Source of the DNA: Richelia sp. CSU_2_1
GTDB taxonomy: Bacteria > Cyanobacteriota > Cyanobacteriia > Cyanobacteriales > Microcoleaceae
Assembly: GCA_012034575.1 (NCBI GenBank)
Contig: JAAUPF010000002.1
Location: 1-64,000 of the forward strand
DNA: 64,000 bases
Direction of reading: 5' to 3'
Positions 62,674 through 64,000 of this stretch are shown in pieces (the stretch's first letter is position 1; every line of letters starts with the position of its first letter). The notes beneath the pieces were generated by a model that searched no databases, had not been told where the DNA came from, and saw only the letters and a list, made by a program, of their open reading frames with translations. A program made the translations under genes and the position numbers.

Positions 62674-63786
62674 GTGGAACTTGTAAGAGAGACAAATACC
62701 TTGACAAAAGCCCCCGGCCGGTTGTTAGTTGCAGCCAGCGGCACCGGAGGGCATTTATTTCCCGCGATCGCCACCGCCGGGCAGTTGCCAGAATTTGATA
62801 TCGAATGGCTGGGCGTTCCAGACCGCATGGAGACTCAGTTAGTCTCTTCCCTTTATCCCCTCCACACGATCGCCGTTGAAGGCTTCCAGCAGCGATTTGG
62901 ACTCGGTGCTGCTGTTAATACAGTGCGAATTTTGGGCGGACTGGCCGGCTCGATCCTGCAGGTGCGCGAGTTACTCAAAGAAGGAAATTTTCAAGGAGTA
63001 TTTACGACTGGGGGCTATATTGCTGCACCGGCAATTGTAGCAGCTCGTTCTTTGGGTTTGCCAGCGATCCTCCACGAATCTAACGCAATTCCCGGTAAAG
63101 TAACGCGCTGGTTCAGTCCAATGTGTACGAAAGTCGCGATCGGATTTGAAGCGGCGGCCCAACATTTGCTGCGATCGAAAACAGTGTTTGCGGGAACGCC
63201 AGTGCGATCGCAATTCCTCGCGCCCCAACCTTTAAATCTGCCAATTCCTGACCCAATTCCTGACAGTGCGCCCGTAATTTTAGTCATGGGCGGTTCTCAA
63301 GGTGCCGTAGCAGTAAATAAGTTAGTTAGAGAATGCGCGAGTGCTTGGTTTGATGCGGGTGCTTGGGTAATTCACCTCACCGGAAATAACGACCCGGATG
63401 CTGATAGCTTCAAGCATTCGCAGTATTTATCGATGCCATTTTATGATAATGTAGCGGGTTTGTTGCAGCGGGCAAATTTAGCCATCAGTCGATCGGGCGC
63501 GAGTGCTTTAACAGAATTAGCTGTAACGGGAATGCCTTCTATTTTAATTCCTTTTCCTTACGCTGCTGACGACCACCAAAATTTTAACGCGCAAGTATTC
63601 GCCGAAGCCGGTGCTGCTTTAGCATTCCGTCAAAGCGAACTGACGGCTGATTTGTTACAAACTAAAGTTTTGCATTTATTGAGCGATGCTGAATATTTAA
63701 AGAAAATGTCTGAAGCAGCGCGTCAGTTAGCTGTGACAGATAGTGCGGAACGTTTGGCTAATTTGGTGAGGGAATTGTTGAACTAA
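62674..63786 (+). CDS. murG: MurG, UDP-GlcNAc:lipid I N-acetylglucosaminyltransferase
   Basis: This 370-residue enzyme adds GlcNAc to lipid I, the last cytoplasmic step in peptidoglycan precursor synthesis, at the inner face of the plasma membrane. Motifs are AASGTGGHLFPAIA (G-loop 1, about 22-35), TTGGYIAAPAI (G-loop 2), ILHESNAIPGKVTRW, VMGGSQGAVAVN (G-loop 3) and SRSGASALTELAVTGMPSIL. Length is slightly above the usual about 355. Start: GTG 62674 as given; a TTG at 62701 would remove nine residues. There is no strong ribosome binding site. A short NTF2-like gene follows after 20 bases. Confidence 0.95.
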   Translation: MELVRETNTLTKAPGRLLVAASGTGGHLFPAIATAGQLPEFDIEWLGVPDRMETQLVSSLYPLHTIAVEGFQQRFGLGAAVNTVRILGGLAGSILQVRELLKEGNFQGVFTTGGYIAAPAIVAARSLGLPAILHESNAIPGKVTRWFSPMCTKVAIGFEAAAQHLLRSKTVFAGTPVRSQFLAPQPLNLPIPDPIPDSAPVILVMGGSQGAVAVNKLVRECASAWFDAGAWVIHLTGNNDPDADSFKHSQYLSMPFYDNVAGLLQRANLAISRSGASALTELAVTGMPSILIPFPYAADDHQNFNAQVFAEAGAALAFRQSELTADLLQTKVLHLLSDAEYLKKMSEAARQLAVTDSAERLANLVRELLN

Positions 63787-63806
63787 TAACTAAAAACTTT
63801 TCTCAA

Positions 63807-64000
63807 ATGTATGAACTACCAGAAATCCGTTCGCTAGTCGATCGCGCCGCCATTGTAGGTACGATCGTCGCTTGTGCGAATGCGATCGATGCTAAAGACT
63901 GGCAAAAATTGCGATCGTACCTAGCAGAAGAAATAGATATCGATTATTCAGAATTTCGAGGCGAAATTCCCCGACGAGTAACCGCCGAACAATACATCAC
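63807..64000 (+). CDS. NTF2-like/SnoaL-fold protein, cut by the window edge
   Basis: The frame opens at ATG 63807, 20 bases after murG. It reads YELPEIRSLVDRAAIVGTIV, ACANAIDAKDWQKLRSYL and IDIDYSEFRGEIPRRVTAEQ, without a stop to the end. The pattern (helix, then AKDWxxLxxxL, then a strand with an acidic pair) is that of SnoaL-like polyketide-cyclase-type or NTF2-like proteins. Only 64 codons are seen. It may be co-transcribed with murG. Confidence 0.75.
   Translation, partial: MYELPEIRSLVDRAAIVGTIVACANAIDAKDWQKLRSYLAEEIDIDYSEFRGEIPRRVTAEQYI

Noticed and set aside
1-64000. tRNA, rRNA or an origin of replication
   Set aside because: No cloverleaf, rRNA-like text or DnaA-box cluster was recognised by eye; a tRNA search program would settle this.

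Overview
The window looks like chromosome of a filamentous, non-heterocystous cyanobacterium of the Microcoleus/Oscillatoria type. The evidence is a chlB gene for dark chlorophyll synthesis, very frequent HIP1 octamers (GCGATCGC), moderate G+C, a HstK-type hybrid kinase, and intergenic spacers filled with short tandem heptamers (AACTGTC, AAATCTA, AAACCTA), 8-mers (GGTAATTG) and purine/pyrimidine tracts (GAAGGAA / CTTCCTT) typical of these genomes. No rRNA, tRNA, CRISPR array, prophage or complete insertion sequence was recognised.

Layout. 0-5.7 kb: a small coiled-coil protein, a membrane PAS-GGDEF-EAL c-di-GMP enzyme, and a two-gene unit with a retropepsin-like protease beside a degraded second copy of part of it. 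5.7-10.2 kb: one very large GT4-TPR-OGT (SPINDLY-like) glycosyltransferase gene broken by two one-base frameshifts. 10.5-16 kb: rpiA (frameshifted), an aldo/keto reductase, an exported Mn superoxide dismutase, a second retropepsin-like protein and a DUF2278-lamin tail protein. 16-19.2 kb: three tandem paralogous glycosyltransferase-like genes, the third frameshifted. 19.2-31 kb: mostly housekeeping genes (ABC1/UbiB kinase, sugar aminotransferase, FetB-like permease, a DUF948/YtxH stress operon, msrA, chlB) with a small toxin-antitoxin-like unit and a KTSC protein. 31.1-31.7 kb: a deleted TnpB remnant with an intact right-end hairpin. 32-41.6 kb: a giant Ser/Thr-His kinase, a MuiA-like protein, a methylenetetrahydrofolate reductase and trpS (frameshifted). 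42.8-59.2 kb: a surface-glycan block holding cysC, a GT4-GT2 enzyme, two methyltransferases, a TPR-sulfotransferase, a TPR-GT4 protein, a 1987-residue TPR-GT61-TPR protein and an RTX calcium-binding protein. 59.6-64 kb: a DUF433/DUF5615 toxin-antitoxin pair, a short-chain dehydrogenase, an exported NTF2-like protein, murG and the start of another NTF2-like gene.

How the genes fit together. The strongest theme is glycan or glycoprotein building in which glycosyl- and sulfotransferase domains are fused to TPR superhelices, as in eukaryotic OGT, which uses its TPRs to bind protein substrates. Together with APS kinase (which makes the sulfate donor PAPS), a sulfotransferase, two methyltransferases and an RTX protein of the kind found in the oscillin surface coat of gliding filaments, this suggests, as inference only, a locus that decorates a cell-surface protein or exopolysaccharide.

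Data quality. Five one-base frameshifts are visible: rpiA (G6), trpS (T4), the third glycosyltransferase paralogue (A6), and two in the OGT gene, both losing a C from GCGATCGCCG at a HIP1 site. Since rpiA and trpS are normally indispensable, most of these are probably sequencing errors and the genes should be read as intact across them.
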